A DNA stretch of 64,000 nt from Mangrovibacterium marinum (GCF_003046625.1 NZ_QAAD01000004.1:62001-126000), one strand, 5' to 3'. Counted from the first letter of the stretch, positions 44,101-53,277 are shown. Made by a program: numbers and translations. The notes: a model not told the origin generated them from the letters alone.

Positions 44101-44573
44101 CTCCTAAGTGGACTGCCGGCTTCCAAAATAGTTTCAAATACAAAAATTTCAACCTCGATATTTTCATGACCGCTCGTTGGGGACAGATGATCGAGGGGGA
44201 ATTGTTGGGCTATTTCGGCTACGGTAACAAAAACTTACCGGACATGTACAATTACTGGACGGAAGATAATCCAACAAATGATTTCCCCAGACCTTATTTA
44301 AGCAGAAGTACCGATTATTCATCCCCGACTGCCGGCTTGAATATTGTTGACGGTTCGTTTGTGAAAGTCAAGAATATCACCTTGGGCTATACCTTCCCCA
44401 AAAAGACGTTGAATACGCTGAGACTTTCAAATCTCTATCTGTACGGAACGCTTTATAACCCATTCGTATTTGCCAAGAGTGATATCCTGGATGGTGTTGA
44501 TCCGGAGACGAATGCTTCAGATTCATTCCCGTTGTACAAGCAGGTGGTGTTTGGTGTTAATGTTTCATTTTAA
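41136..44573 (+). CDS. SusC/RagA-family TonB-linked outer-membrane transporter with STN domain
   Basis: 1145 aa. The N-terminus (MKKIGMTFRIPLWWFPKQ) leads into the hydrophobic signal segment MKLTSLFILLAFLQVSANVYSQ, a long leader common for this class. STN domain at about 47-125 (VVQIKATNQSIVDVLKTIED) for signalling to FecR; carboxypeptidase-regulatory-like domain at 136-205 (VKGQVTSEKGDLIPGVTVFVKG); then the plug with LEEVVAIGYGTVKKKDLTGAVS and the TonB barrel to the C-terminal VFGVNVSF. It imports oligosaccharides across the outer membrane with SusD as lid. The STN domain makes it the transducer of the sigma/anti-sigma pair upstream. Confidence 0.95.
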   Translation: MKKIGMTFRIPLWWFPKQTLRIMKLTSLFILLAFLQVSANVYSQNNQVVQIKATNQSIVDVLKTIEDETNFTFLFNRANVDVDQKVNMNLEFSDVEKALDQLLEGTNIKYRTFNNSYVLYSDDNSSASGTASQQTKTVKGQVTSEKGDLIPGVTVFVKGTSIGTITDTDGKYSLQGVPANGTLVFSFVGMKALEVPVQNLSVIDVTMEEETIGLEEVVAIGYGTVKKKDLTGAVSTVKADEISIAPVVNPVEAIQGRVAGLDITRGDGRAGGSTSILLRGNRSLTASSEPIYIIDGIQGSISNLNPNDIESMDILKDASSTAIYGSAGANGVIIVTTKQARRGKIQVDLDSYVSVNGWPSYPSALQGDSWLNYLEEGYYATNGIHSSSMDELLTAWGIGSVSSYVNDNKWVDWVDETLQTGVQQNYSVSIRGGTETVQANFSLGYNKVNGIYKNDFQDKATMRSSINVNAADWIKFGLQTGLTYTNGETRSSRINKAFGLEPIGDVYDQDGNINVYPAGKEAGIVSLLADDIDGTYKNNTKAIAVTANPFVELTLAKGLTVRSILGTSITARRNGVYNSDHTYMMLIGSANEISNASYNTSLAYSYNWENILNYKFTIGEDHDFTTTLISSYAHSQHESSSSYSEGFLYDDFEFYNLDAGLNPIVSSSYGHSKRMSVAARAIYSYKGKYIINASVREDAASQLAKQWDIFPAGAFAWRVSDENFMAGTKNWLSNLKLRLGYGVSGNSNISAYVTRSEVTSGVDALNLGGGQLVTNIPTQAVGNTDLGWEKSYNMNIGLDFGLFDNRIDGSLEWYDTDTKDVIYARNLPYSSGGYTAKIPYTMNMNIARMSNKGLELTLNTRNIQTDKFKWNSTFTFARNWEEVTSIDLGSGTTVDDLVSLGLFMGSPKNTVYDYKKIGIWQTGEEADAAVFGLAPGDVKIESSLTKVSDGVWEKTTTDDDGNAVVTQYTAENPYTINASDDRQIVGQGSPKWTAGFQNSFKYKNFNLDIFMTARWGQMIEGELLGYFGYGNKNLPDMYNYWTEDNPTNDFPRPYLSRSTDYSSPTAGLNIVDGSFVKVKNITLGYTFPKKTLNTLRLSNLYLYGTLYNPFVFAKSDILDGVDPETNASDSFPLYKQVVFGVNVSF

Positions 44574-44587
44574 TCTAGAATCGTATT

Positions 44588-46471
44588 ATGAAAAAGATAT
44601 TTATCAAAGCCGTATTAATGGCAGTTATCGGAGCAGGTTTGCTAACGGCCTGCGATTTGGACGAATTCAACCCCTCGACAGTTAGTGCAGATATTGCCTA
44701 CAAAGATCCTGCGGGCTTCGAGAGCCTGATCAACTATTGTTATGATGGTCTATACTATTTCTATGGTAAGATTGATGGTATTGGCATCATGGAAATGGGA
44801 ACCGATTTGTGGATAAGCGAGACCAAAGAGTCGGGATTCACCCTGTATAACAGTAATATGAATACAGAATTAGGAACACTGAAAGTATTCTGGCAAGGAT
44901 TTTATTCAACCGTCAATTACTGTAATACGGCCATCTACTATGCCGATCAGGTAGAAGGTTATACCGAAGACGAAAAAAATGCCAAAGTAGCCGAAGCTTA
45001 TTTTTTGCGTGGCTGGAGTAACCTGCAGTTGGTCGAGCAGTTTGGCGGCGTTGTTTTAAGCACGGAGCCCTCTTCTGTCGCCGGGGTTGACAATAATCCA
45101 GTGAGAAGTACAGAGGCCGATTTTTATGACTTAATTATTAGTGACCTGAAGTTTGCCTGCGAACATCTACCAATTAGTCAAGGTGCCGAAAGAGGCCGCG
45201 TGTCAAAGAAGGCCGCCTATGGAATGCTCGCGAAAGCCTACTTGCAACGTACTCGCCTGGAAGAGTCTAATGCTTCGGAATATGCCCGTTTGGCCCTTGA
45301 AGCAGCCCAGGAGTTGATCGATAACCAAGGCCAATATGGCGTCGCCTTGTACCAAAGCGATGACAATGAGTCGGGTTATACCAAACTTTGGGATGGTCTG
45401 AATAATAAGGACAATAGTGAGTTTCTGTTCCTGGAAGCCGTCGATCATGAATCCTCTCTTAATCCTGATTGGTCAAACCGTGGACGTACTCGCCAGTATT
45501 ACCTGATGGATCTGAAAACTGTTGGAGCCGAGTGGGGAACAACGGAGAAATATTGTGCTTGGTACGGGCGTGCCAACGATCGTGGATTTAAGCCAACCAA
45601 GTATTTGTTAACCGAGATTTTCGAGCCCGTAGAAGATCCGGCGGATACGCGCTTTGATGACACTTTCTTTACGGATTATTATAACTCCCGTTGGAGCGAC
45701 TATACAATCTCACAGGAATTGGTTGATAAATATGGAAAAGATGCGTCGTTGGTCGGTCACGTCATCAAAAATACCGTCTGGACTTACGATACAGATAAAA
45801 GTTACTATGGCGTGAATGCCTCCGGTAATGTAAACATGGTTGATGAAGATGAAGATGGATACTTAGACGGATTGAGTGTATTTACACCAAATTATACTAT
45901 TCCTGCTGAAGAAAAAGCATTGATGCCTTTCCTTTGTGTTGATCCAACAGATATGTTCGATGCTTCCGGACGATGGGTGACATCGGAAAGCAGTTCCATG
46001 GGAACCTATTACAAAGAAGTATATCCCTCAATGAAGAAATTTTCTTCTTTGTACTGGATTTCCAACAACCAAAGATGGCAGGGAGACGTGCCTATTCTGC
46101 GACTCGGAGAGGTTTATCTGATTGCGGCTGAAGCTGCCCTAAGATATAACAATGATCAGTCACTGGCATCGACTTATGTTAATGCGATTCGTGAACGATC
46201 AGCAATCGCCAGTAGAGCCAGTGAAATGGATGTTGCCGATAGTCAGGTTACGCTTGATTTTATTTTAGCCGAAAGAGCGCGGGAATTAGCGGGCGAACAA
46301 ACTCGTTGGATTGATTTGAAACGCTTTGGCAAATTGACGGATTCATATTTGGCGGAAACCAATCCGGATATTCTAACTTTCGACGAAAGTAAACACATCG
46401 TGCGTCCAATCCCGCAGTCATTTCTGGATGCGATTGCCAATCCTGGCGAATTTGGAACCAATGGATACTGA
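44588..46471 (+). CDS. SusD/RagB-family surface glycan-binding lipoprotein
   Basis: 627 aa. Lipobox LLTAC with Cys22 as lipidation site, followed by DLDEF, an acidic stretch like the export signal that places Bacteroidota lipoproteins on the cell surface. The rest has the helical TPR-like SusD layout: YKDPAGFESLINYCYDGLYYF, AEAYFLRGWSNLQLVEQFGGV, YGMLAKAYLQRTRL, and the C-terminal DFILAERARELAGEQTRWIDLKRFGKL that is a hallmark of the family. It binds the glycan and closes the SusC pore. It lies 14 bp after susC and is followed by a terminator. Confidence 0.95.
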   Translation: MKKIFIKAVLMAVIGAGLLTACDLDEFNPSTVSADIAYKDPAGFESLINYCYDGLYYFYGKIDGIGIMEMGTDLWISETKESGFTLYNSNMNTELGTLKVFWQGFYSTVNYCNTAIYYADQVEGYTEDEKNAKVAEAYFLRGWSNLQLVEQFGGVVLSTEPSSVAGVDNNPVRSTEADFYDLIISDLKFACEHLPISQGAERGRVSKKAAYGMLAKAYLQRTRLEESNASEYARLALEAAQELIDNQGQYGVALYQSDDNESGYTKLWDGLNNKDNSEFLFLEAVDHESSLNPDWSNRGRTRQYYLMDLKTVGAEWGTTEKYCAWYGRANDRGFKPTKYLLTEIFEPVEDPADTRFDDTFFTDYYNSRWSDYTISQELVDKYGKDASLVGHVIKNTVWTYDTDKSYYGVNASGNVNMVDEDEDGYLDGLSVFTPNYTIPAEEKALMPFLCVDPTDMFDASGRWVTSESSSMGTYYKEVYPSMKKFSSLYWISNNQRWQGDVPILRLGEVYLIAAEAALRYNNDQSLASTYVNAIRERSAIASRASEMDVADSQVTLDFILAERARELAGEQTRWIDLKRFGKLTDSYLAETNPDILTFDESKHIVRPIPQSFLDAIANPGEFGTNGY

Positions 46472-46516
46472 TTTGATTTCATAAATAGTTCATTTGTTTG
46501 GGTGAACATTTCAAAG

Positions 46517-46545
46517 AGGAGAAGGCAGAAATGTCTTCTCCTTTT
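46517..46545 (+). terminator. Terminator after the sigma-fecR-susC-susD unit
   Basis: A perfect 8-bp stem AGGAGAAG / CTTCTCCT around a 10-nt loop, then TTT and further T-rich sequence, 46 bp after the susD stop. It separates the sensing and transport genes from the enzyme genes. Confidence 0.8.
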
Positions 46546-46571
46546 CGTTTTTCTGAAGGTGTAAAATAGTG

Positions 46572-46585
46572 TAGAAACGTTTTCA
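46572..46585. promoter_or_regulatory. Operator-like site A ahead of GH78
   Basis: TAGAAACGTTTTCA. It shares AAACGTTTTCA with the site in the ECF promoter (39329) but has TA in place of the leading TG, so it is probably weaker. It lies 222 bp before the GH78 start. Confidence 0.4.
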
Positions 46586-46639
46586 ATTGGAAAAATAATT
46601 AGCTAATATTAAAGATCAATATATCAGTTTAATGCATGA

Positions 46640-46653
46640 TGTAAACGTTAACA
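46640..46653. promoter_or_regulatory. Operator-like site B ahead of GH78
   Basis: TGTAAACGTTAACA, a near-perfect CG-centred palindrome (12 of 14) that fits TGWnAnCGnTnWCA; its palindromic flanks extend to ATGTAAACGTTAACAT. It lies 154 bp before GH78. With site A it suggests that the enzyme genes obey the same regulator as the ECF gene. Confidence 0.55.
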
Positions 46654-46659
46654 TTAATT

Positions 46660-46674
46660 TTCTAATAATTAGAA
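46660..46674. promoter_or_regulatory. Second palindrome ahead of GH78
   Basis: TTCTAATAATTAGAA, a perfect 7-bp dyad around one base, beginning 6 bp after operator-like site B. It may be a separate binding site or part of a promoter. A TATCGTTTTG follows at 46678, close to but not fitting the -7 consensus (one base too long). The remaining part of this 335-bp gap shows nothing more. Confidence 0.35.
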
Positions 46675-46806
46675 GATTATCGTTTTGGTGGAGTGCTGCT
46701 CAATTTTCAGATTTACAGAAAGGAAGAGCGAAAAATGACGTTTCATTAGCGTAACGAACTGGAATCGAAGCTAAAAAATCGTTCGCAGAGCGAAAAACTA
46801 AATCGA

Positions 46807-49593
46807 ATGAAACGACTGACAGTACTTTTTTTAAGCCTGAACCTCCTTTTTGCCTGTTCTTCACCGAAGATAAGTATCCGGATCTCGGAGTGCTCGGTGG
46901 AGGGGTTTTCAAACCAATTGGCATTAATCGAAACTCAACATCCCCGTTTTAGCTGGAAGATGCAATCTGATCTTGACGGAAATAGTCAGTCAGCTTATGA
47001 AATTGTTGTTGGGCTGGACTTAAAAGAAGTCGAGATAAATCCTGTTTGGGATTCGGGTAAAGTAGAATCAAAACAATCGCAATTAATAGCCTTTGCCGGT
47101 CAGCCGTTAAAAGCCGGAACCAAATATTTCTGGAAGGTGAAAGTTTGGGATGAAAAGGGGAATGAATCTGGTTGGAGTGAAGTTGAATCCTTTCAGTTTG
47201 GCTTGCCGGATGAAGCCGATTGGAGCGGTGCACAATGGATCGGTTACGAAGATCTCCCTGCCGGTAAAAGACTGGTCGAAGGAATTAGCGGCTATGGCGA
47301 TGCGTCGAAAGACAAGGTGGAGGAACGCGCTGTCGTTCCCATGTTTCGTAAGCCATTTGAAGTGACTGGTGATCTGGCTTCAGCGACACTTTTTATCAGT
47401 GGTCTGGGGCAATATGAAGCATCGCTTAACGGACAAAAAGTCGGGGACGCTTTTCTGGCTCCGGGATGGACGCATTACGATAAAACGGCTTTGTACAATA
47501 GTTACGATGTAACGGACTTGCTCGAAAAAGGAGATAATGCGCTGGGCGCAATCGTTGGAAATACCTTTCATTACAACAACCGCGAGCGCTACCGGAAACT
47601 GATTATTGCCTATGGTTTTCCAAAATTGATCTGCAAGTTGCAACTTAAATATAAGGATGGTCGCACCGAAACAATTGTCTCCGATCCGAGCTGGAAAACG
47701 TCTCCATCGCCAATAACTTACAGTGGTATTTATGGAGGAGAAGATTATGATTCGAACCTGGAACAACCGGGATGGAATAAAGCCGGTTTTGACGATCAGG
47801 CCTGGCAGACAGCCAAATTGGTGCAGGTTCCGATGGGCCAGTTAAAAGCAGACCCGAATCATCCGGTGAAAGTTATGTCAGCTTTCGAGCCGATTGCGAT
47901 CAAGCAAATAAATGACTCAGTTTGGGTTTACGATTTAGGACAAAATACTTCGGGAATTATCGATGTAACGCTAAAAGGAGAAAAAGGCCAAACCGTGAAG
48001 TTTTCTCCGGGCGAATGTTTAAAAGATGATGGCACCGTTAGTCAGCGAGGCAGTGGTTCACCCTATTATTTTAAATATACGTTGAAAGGCGAGGGCCCGG
48101 AAAACTGGAAGCCTCGGTTTTCCTATGTTGGTTTTCGGTACGTACAGGTTGAAGGTGCACGGCCTGATTCTGTTGATTCACAATTTCCGACTGTGGAGAG
48201 GATGCAATCCTTGCACACTCGCAATTCTGCACCTCAAGTAGGAAATTTTGATTGTTCCAATGAGCTTTTCAATCAAATTTTTGATCTGATCAACTGGGGC
48301 ATCAAAAGCAATCTACAGTCGGTAATGACGGATTGTCCGACCCGTGAAAAGTTGGGCTGGATTGAGCAAACCCAGTTGATGGGAACCAGTGTACATTTCA
48401 ATTTCGACATTTATAAGCTTTACCAAAAGCTGATTGCGGACATGGAAGACGCCCAGACCGAAAAAGGTTTGGTGCCGAGTATTGTGCCCGAATACATCAA
48501 TTTTGAATATTACGATGCAGCTTTCCGCGATTCGCCGGAATGGGGTAGTGCCTCTATTATCCTTCCCTGGCTGATTTACAAATGGTATGGCGATGCAGAA
48601 GTGATGACGCAGGCCTGGCCAATGATGCAGCGTTACATGAACTATTTGGAAAGTAAGGCGACGAATAACATTCTTTCGCACGGTTTGGGCGACTGGTACG
48701 ATGTTGGCCCGAATGAGCCGGGATTCGCGCAGTTGACGCCGGTTCCGCTGGTGGCAACCGCAACCTATTTCTACGATGCCCAATTGATGGCTAAAGTTGC
48801 CGCCAAATTGGATAAAAAGGAAGAGTCAGCCCATTTCGAGGAATTGGCTCAAAAGATTAAAACGGCGTTCAATAACGAATTTTATAAAGCCGATTTGGGC
48901 ACTTATGAAACCGGAAGTCAGACGGCTTTGGCAATGCCTTTGAGCCTTGGTTTGGTTGACGACGCCAATGAGCCTCAAGTTTTGGACAATTTGATCAAAC
49001 AAATTGAGTCGGATGGCAAAGCGGTTACGGCAGGCGATGTTGGATTTCACTACCTGGTGGATGCGCTGACCCGCTTCGGAAAATCGGAATTGCTTTATGA
49101 AATGAATAACCGCGACGATGTTCCCGGCTATGGTTACCAGCTGAAAATGGGAGCTACCTCACTGGCCGAGTCGTGGCAGGCTCTGCCCACAAAATCACTG
49201 AATCACCTCATGCTGGGGCACCTTATGGAGTGGTTTTACCAGGGGCTGGGCGGTATCCGGCAAGCTGACAATTCGGTCGCTTACAAATCAATCGTCATTC
49301 AGCCGGAGATCGTTAACGATCTGACTTTTGCAAATGTATCCTTCAACTCTCCTTACGGAGCAATTGTCAGTAATTGGAAGAAGAATGAAGACTCATTTAC
49401 ACTGCATGTGGAAGTTCCGGTGAATACGACTGCGAAAGTAATCTTTCCGCTGGAGGGCGATGTGCAGGCTTGGGGTTTGCAATTGCCGGAAAAGGATATT
49501 GAACTGATTCAGACGCTGGAGAAAGTAAACGGCAAGTCTGTTTTCGAAATTCAATCCGGCAGCTACGAATTTGAACTAAAAACGAAACAATAA
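46807..49593 (+). CDS. GH78 alpha-L-rhamnosidase
   Basis: 928 aa, lipoprotein signal with lipobox LLFAC. N-terminal fibronectin-like and carbohydrate-binding beta domains (about 25-340: LRNPRFSW-type opening ETQHPRFSWKM; FISGLGQYEASLNGQKVGDAF), then the (alpha/alpha)6 barrel with TDCPTREKLGWIEQTQLMG at about 508-526. Asp509 and the glutamates there are the expected catalytic group. A C-terminal beta-sandwich follows. It removes non-reducing alpha-L-rhamnose by inversion. After the lipid cysteine the sequence SSPKIS has no acidic run, so the periplasmic face of the outer membrane is more likely than the cell surface. First gene of the enzyme cluster. Confidence 0.92.
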   Translation: MKRLTVLFLSLNLLFACSSPKISIRISECSVEGFSNQLALIETQHPRFSWKMQSDLDGNSQSAYEIVVGLDLKEVEINPVWDSGKVESKQSQLIAFAGQPLKAGTKYFWKVKVWDEKGNESGWSEVESFQFGLPDEADWSGAQWIGYEDLPAGKRLVEGISGYGDASKDKVEERAVVPMFRKPFEVTGDLASATLFISGLGQYEASLNGQKVGDAFLAPGWTHYDKTALYNSYDVTDLLEKGDNALGAIVGNTFHYNNRERYRKLIIAYGFPKLICKLQLKYKDGRTETIVSDPSWKTSPSPITYSGIYGGEDYDSNLEQPGWNKAGFDDQAWQTAKLVQVPMGQLKADPNHPVKVMSAFEPIAIKQINDSVWVYDLGQNTSGIIDVTLKGEKGQTVKFSPGECLKDDGTVSQRGSGSPYYFKYTLKGEGPENWKPRFSYVGFRYVQVEGARPDSVDSQFPTVERMQSLHTRNSAPQVGNFDCSNELFNQIFDLINWGIKSNLQSVMTDCPTREKLGWIEQTQLMGTSVHFNFDIYKLYQKLIADMEDAQTEKGLVPSIVPEYINFEYYDAAFRDSPEWGSASIILPWLIYKWYGDAEVMTQAWPMMQRYMNYLESKATNNILSHGLGDWYDVGPNEPGFAQLTPVPLVATATYFYDAQLMAKVAAKLDKKEESAHFEELAQKIKTAFNNEFYKADLGTYETGSQTALAMPLSLGLVDDANEPQVLDNLIKQIESDGKAVTAGDVGFHYLVDALTRFGKSELLYEMNNRDDVPGYGYQLKMGATSLAESWQALPTKSLNHLMLGHLMEWFYQGLGGIRQADNSVAYKSIVIQPEIVNDLTFANVSFNSPYGAIVSNWKKNEDSFTLHVEVPVNTTAKVIFPLEGDVQAWGLQLPEKDIELIQTLEKVNGKSVFEIQSGSYEFELKTKQ

Positions 49594-49621
49594 ACCGGTC
49601 AACGACCGCAATGGAATAAAC

Positions 49622-50746
49622 ATGAAAAGAACAATTTTTGCATTAGCAATGGCAGCGCTTGCTGTAGTTGCGTGCTCTCCCCTAAAGAAGGAATTACCGG
49701 AGTCGGTGTCTCTGCAGAAGATGGACGAAATTTATAACGAGGTGAAAACGCCTTATAAATATGGGCTTGTTATGGTGCCCGACAGCAATTCGTACAAAAT
49801 GGATTGCCCTACTATTTTCCGCCACGACGATCAGTGGGTAATGACCTACATCATATTCGACGGACGAGGTTACGAAACGCACCTGGCGTTGAGCGACGAC
49901 CTGATCCACTGGAAAGAGCAAGGAGCGATTATGCAGTTTTCAGATACAACCGACTGGGATGTAAATCAGAAGGCCGGTTATCCGTCGCTGATTCATTACG
50001 ACTGGGGCGGCGATTATGGCATAGACAGCTACGACGGGAAATATTGGATGAGCTACTTTGGTGGTAACTCAACCGGATACGAAAAAGGTTTGCTGTCGGT
50101 TGGCATGGCTTATACCACAGAAGATCCGGCGACTTTGCACCAGTGGGATCGATTGGAGAAACCGGTGATGACATCGAAAGATGAAGACGCCCGTTGGTAC
50201 GACAATAGCACAATCTACAAGAATTTTATCATCAAAGATGAAGAGCGTCTTACAGGGCATCCGTTCGTGATGTATTATAATGCACGTGGTGACAGTATCA
50301 ATCCGGATCGTGGTGCCGAGCGGATCAGTATGGCTGTTTCCGACGACATGGTCAATTGGAAGCGCTTTGGCGACGAACCGGTTTTGAATCACCACAAAGG
50401 TATTACCGGCGATGCTGTCATTCAGAAAATCGGCGATGTGTATGTGATGTTCTTTTTCCGTGCCTACTGGCCCGATGGGCAAACGGTTGTTTACAACAGC
50501 TTTGCTGCTTCGTACGATTTGGTGCATTGGACCGAATGGAATGGCCAGCACCTGATCGAGCCTTCAGAAAACTACGACGATTTATTTGCTCACAAAGCCT
50601 ACGTCATCAAAGTTGACGGCGTGGTTTATCACTACTACAATGCTGTGGATAAACTGGGCAATCGCGGAATCGCCTTAGCCACTTCAAAAGACTTAGGCAA
50701 AAGCCCGATGACTTTTAATTCAACGGAAGAATCAACGGTGAAGTAG
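49622..50746 (+). CDS. Five-bladed beta-propeller glycosidase (GH43/GH130-like), lipoprotein
   Basis: 374 aa, lipobox AVVACS. The body has the repeated blade pattern of clan GH-F and related beta-propeller enzymes: SYKMDCPTIFRHDDQWVMTYIIFDGRGYETHLALSDDLIHW, then WDRLEKPVM, DNSTIYKNFI, and a blade repeat SDDMVNWKRFG. DCPTIF holds an Asp at the first-blade position where GH43 has its base. Members cleave arabinose, xylose or related furanosides. I cannot fix the family; it resembles proteins annotated only as glycosylase in PULs. It is 28 bp after GH78 and 94 bp before a GH2 gene. Confidence 0.75.
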   Translation: MKRTIFALAMAALAVVACSPLKKELPESVSLQKMDEIYNEVKTPYKYGLVMVPDSNSYKMDCPTIFRHDDQWVMTYIIFDGRGYETHLALSDDLIHWKEQGAIMQFSDTTDWDVNQKAGYPSLIHYDWGGDYGIDSYDGKYWMSYFGGNSTGYEKGLLSVGMAYTTEDPATLHQWDRLEKPVMTSKDEDARWYDNSTIYKNFIIKDEERLTGHPFVMYYNARGDSINPDRGAERISMAVSDDMVNWKRFGDEPVLNHHKGITGDAVIQKIGDVYVMFFFRAYWPDGQTVVYNSFAASYDLVHWTEWNGQHLIEPSENYDDLFAHKAYVIKVDGVVYHYYNAVDKLGNRGIALATSKDLGKSPMTFNSTEESTVK

Positions 50747-50788
50747 ACCTGAAGGCAAAAGGCTGAAGTCAAAAGTCAAAAGAAACAG

Positions 50789-50831
50789 CTTTGCGGTCAT
50801 TGTGACCTTCTTCGAGCGCTTTGCTGTTAAA
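50789..50831. repeat. CTTTGCGG-type spacer repeat, copy A
   Basis: It begins CTTTGCGGTC and ends near CGCTTTGCTGTTAAA, in the spacer between the propeller gene and the first GH2. A related segment is at 53278-53320. It is preceded by AGTCAAAAGTCAAAAG, a simple repeat. The copies differ in the middle, so this is an old or fast-changing repeat. Confidence 0.45.
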
Positions 50832-50840
50832 AAACGAAAC

Positions 50841-53264
50841 ATGATGAAACAAAACCTGAGACAGATATTTTTTCTATCGTTGATGATAATAACCGTACTT
50901 ACCGGTTGTCAGCAGCGTCAAATTGCAGATCGGCAAAACTTCGACAAAGACTGGAAATTTATGCTGGGCGACGACTCGCTCGCGTTTCAGGCGGGTTATG
51001 ACGATGGAAGCTGGCGAAAACTGAATGTCCCCCACGACTGGAGCATCGAAGGTGAGTTTAGCGCAGATGCGCCATCAACCACCGAAGGCGGGGCGCTGCC
51101 AACCGGAATTGGCTGGTACCGAAAGAGTTTTCGTTTGGAAAAACCGACGAGCGATAAACACTTCTACATTGATTTTGATGGTGTTTTTTGCAACAGCGAA
51201 GTCTGGATTAACGGCCATTTTTTAGGCAAGCGTCCTTATGGCTACATTTCATTTCGCTACGATTTGACGCCCTATTTAGCCTACGGTGAAAGCGAAAATA
51301 TCCTGGCTGTTCGGGTTGATAATTCGGCTCAGCCCGCTTCGCGTTGGTACACAGGTTCCGGAATTTACCGCCATGTGTGGCTGGTTGAAAAGAACCCGGT
51401 TCATCTGGTGCATTGGGGAACTTTTGTAACCACTCCCGAAGTTTCTGAAAAGCTGGCGAAGGTGAAGCTGGATATTCAACTTGAAAATACAGATACCCTG
51501 CAACAGGACGTGCTTGTGAAATCGTCGGTTTTGGATAGCCAGGGAACAGTTCTTGCCAAAGCCGAATCGACATTGACGGCGACGAATGGAATTTCATCTT
51601 TGACCCAAAATTTTGAGTTGAATAATCCGGCACTGTGGTCGCCCGAAAATCCCAATTTATACCTGGTAAAAACGGAAGTTTTCAAAGAGGGAAAGCTCGT
51701 GGATGAGTACAGCACGCCACTTGGTTTGCGTTGGTTCGAATTCACGCCGGACAAAGGCTTTTCCCTGAACGGCAAACCTTACAAGTTACATGGCGTCAAT
51801 CAGCACCACGACCTCGGAGCATTGGGCGCTGCTGTAAATACGCGTGCCATGGAGCGCCAATTGGAAATTCTAAAGGAAATGGGGGTAAACGGCATTCGCA
51901 TGGCTCACAATCCTCCGGCTCCCGAACTGCTGCATTTGTGCGACAAGATGGGCTTCCTGGTGATCAACGAAGCATTTGATGAATGGAAGAAAACAAAAGC
52001 CAAGAAAGGCTATCACCTGTATTGGGATGAATGGCACATACGCGATTTGGAGGACATGATTTTGAGGGACCGTAATCATCCTTCAATTTTTGTTTGGAGC
52101 ATTGGAAACGAAATTCCCGAGCAGTTCGATACAACCGGAATTCGAATTACCCGTGAGTTGGCTGATATCGTCAAATCGTTGGACACGACTCGACCAATAA
52201 CAGCGGCTTTAACGGAAACTGATCCTGAAAAAAATAATCTCTACAAATCCGGAGTACTGGATTTGCTGAGTTTCAACTATAAACACGAGGAGTATTTGAA
52301 ATTTCCGGATCGTTACCCGGGCGAGTGCATGCTGGCGTCTGAAAATATGTCGGCTTTGTCAACCCGCGGGCACTACGATTTTCCATCGGACAGCGTGCGC
52401 ATTTGGCCGCCGGCCTACAATGCTCCGTTTGATGGAAATCCGGATCTGACGGCTTCATCCTTCGACAACTGTATCGCCTATTGGGGGGCAACCCACGAAG
52501 ATACCTGGGCGGTGGTGAAAAACAACGACTTCATCCCCGGCATGTTCATTTGGTCGGGCTTCGACTACATCGGCGAGCCTTTGCCGTACCCGTACCCCGC
52601 TCGCAGCAGCTATTTGGGAATCATCGACCTGTGCGGTTTCCCCAAAGATGTGTATTACATGTATCAAAGTGAATGGACTGATAAAACGGTGTTACACCTG
52701 TTCCCGCACTGGAATTGGACCGAAGGACAAACGGTCGACTTGTGGGCTTATTACAACAATGCGGACGAGGTGGAACTGTTTGTGAATGGTGTTTCGCAAG
52801 GCCGGAAGTCGAAAGAAAAAGATCAGTTTCATGTGATGTGGCGGGTGCCGTTTCATGCCGGAAGTATTCGGGCTGTGAGTTACAAAAACGGAGAACAAGT
52901 GGCTGAACAGGAAATCCACACGGCAGGTCAGGCCGCAAAAATCGAGTTGATAGCAGATCGCAACAACATAAAGGCTGATGGAAGTGATCTTTCTTTCATC
53001 ACGGTGAAAGTGACGGACAAGGACGGAAACAGGGTGCCCGATGCAGCCAACCTGATCAATTTCAATGTTGACGGAGAAGGTTTTGTTGCCGGGGTGGACA
53101 ATGGTTACCAGGCCAGCACCGAGCCATTCAAAGCCAACTATCGGGAAGTATTTAACGGTATGTGCCTGTTGATCGTGCAAAGCACCGAAAAAGCCGGATC
53201 GATAAAAGTCACTGCCAGCAGTGAAGGGCTGAAAGCAGAGACGCTGGAATTAACGAGCAAATGA
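50841..53264 (+). CDS. GH2 beta-galactosidase-like enzyme with C-terminal DUF4982-type domain
   Basis: 807 aa from ATG 50841 (MMKQNLRQIFFLSLMIITVLTGCQQ); the GTG at 50802 is in the spacer repeat and rejected. Lipobox VLTGC. Jelly-roll sugar-binding domain at about 25-190 (WRKLNVPHDWSIEGEF), Ig-like domain, then the TIM barrel with acid/base Glu424 in SIGNEIPEQ and likely nucleophile Glu501 in ASENMSALSTRG. The C-terminal Ig-like domains include VELFVNGVSQGRKS. GH2 enzymes of this form act on beta-galactosides or beta-glucuronides; the sugar is not readable from the motifs. Periplasmic or membrane-attached. Confidence 0.9.
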   Translation: MMKQNLRQIFFLSLMIITVLTGCQQRQIADRQNFDKDWKFMLGDDSLAFQAGYDDGSWRKLNVPHDWSIEGEFSADAPSTTEGGALPTGIGWYRKSFRLEKPTSDKHFYIDFDGVFCNSEVWINGHFLGKRPYGYISFRYDLTPYLAYGESENILAVRVDNSAQPASRWYTGSGIYRHVWLVEKNPVHLVHWGTFVTTPEVSEKLAKVKLDIQLENTDTLQQDVLVKSSVLDSQGTVLAKAESTLTATNGISSLTQNFELNNPALWSPENPNLYLVKTEVFKEGKLVDEYSTPLGLRWFEFTPDKGFSLNGKPYKLHGVNQHHDLGALGAAVNTRAMERQLEILKEMGVNGIRMAHNPPAPELLHLCDKMGFLVINEAFDEWKKTKAKKGYHLYWDEWHIRDLEDMILRDRNHPSIFVWSIGNEIPEQFDTTGIRITRELADIVKSLDTTRPITAALTETDPEKNNLYKSGVLDLLSFNYKHEEYLKFPDRYPGECMLASENMSALSTRGHYDFPSDSVRIWPPAYNAPFDGNPDLTASSFDNCIAYWGATHEDTWAVVKNNDFIPGMFIWSGFDYIGEPLPYPYPARSSYLGIIDLCGFPKDVYYMYQSEWTDKTVLHLFPHWNWTEGQTVDLWAYYNNADEVELFVNGVSQGRKSKEKDQFHVMWRVPFHAGSIRAVSYKNGEQVAEQEIHTAGQAAKIELIADRNNIKADGSDLSFITVKVTDKDGNRVPDAANLINFNVDGEGFVAGVDNGYQASTEPFKANYREVFNGMCLLIVQSTEKAGSIKVTASSEGLKAETLELTSK

Positions 53265-53277
53265 CTTGCAAAGTCTT

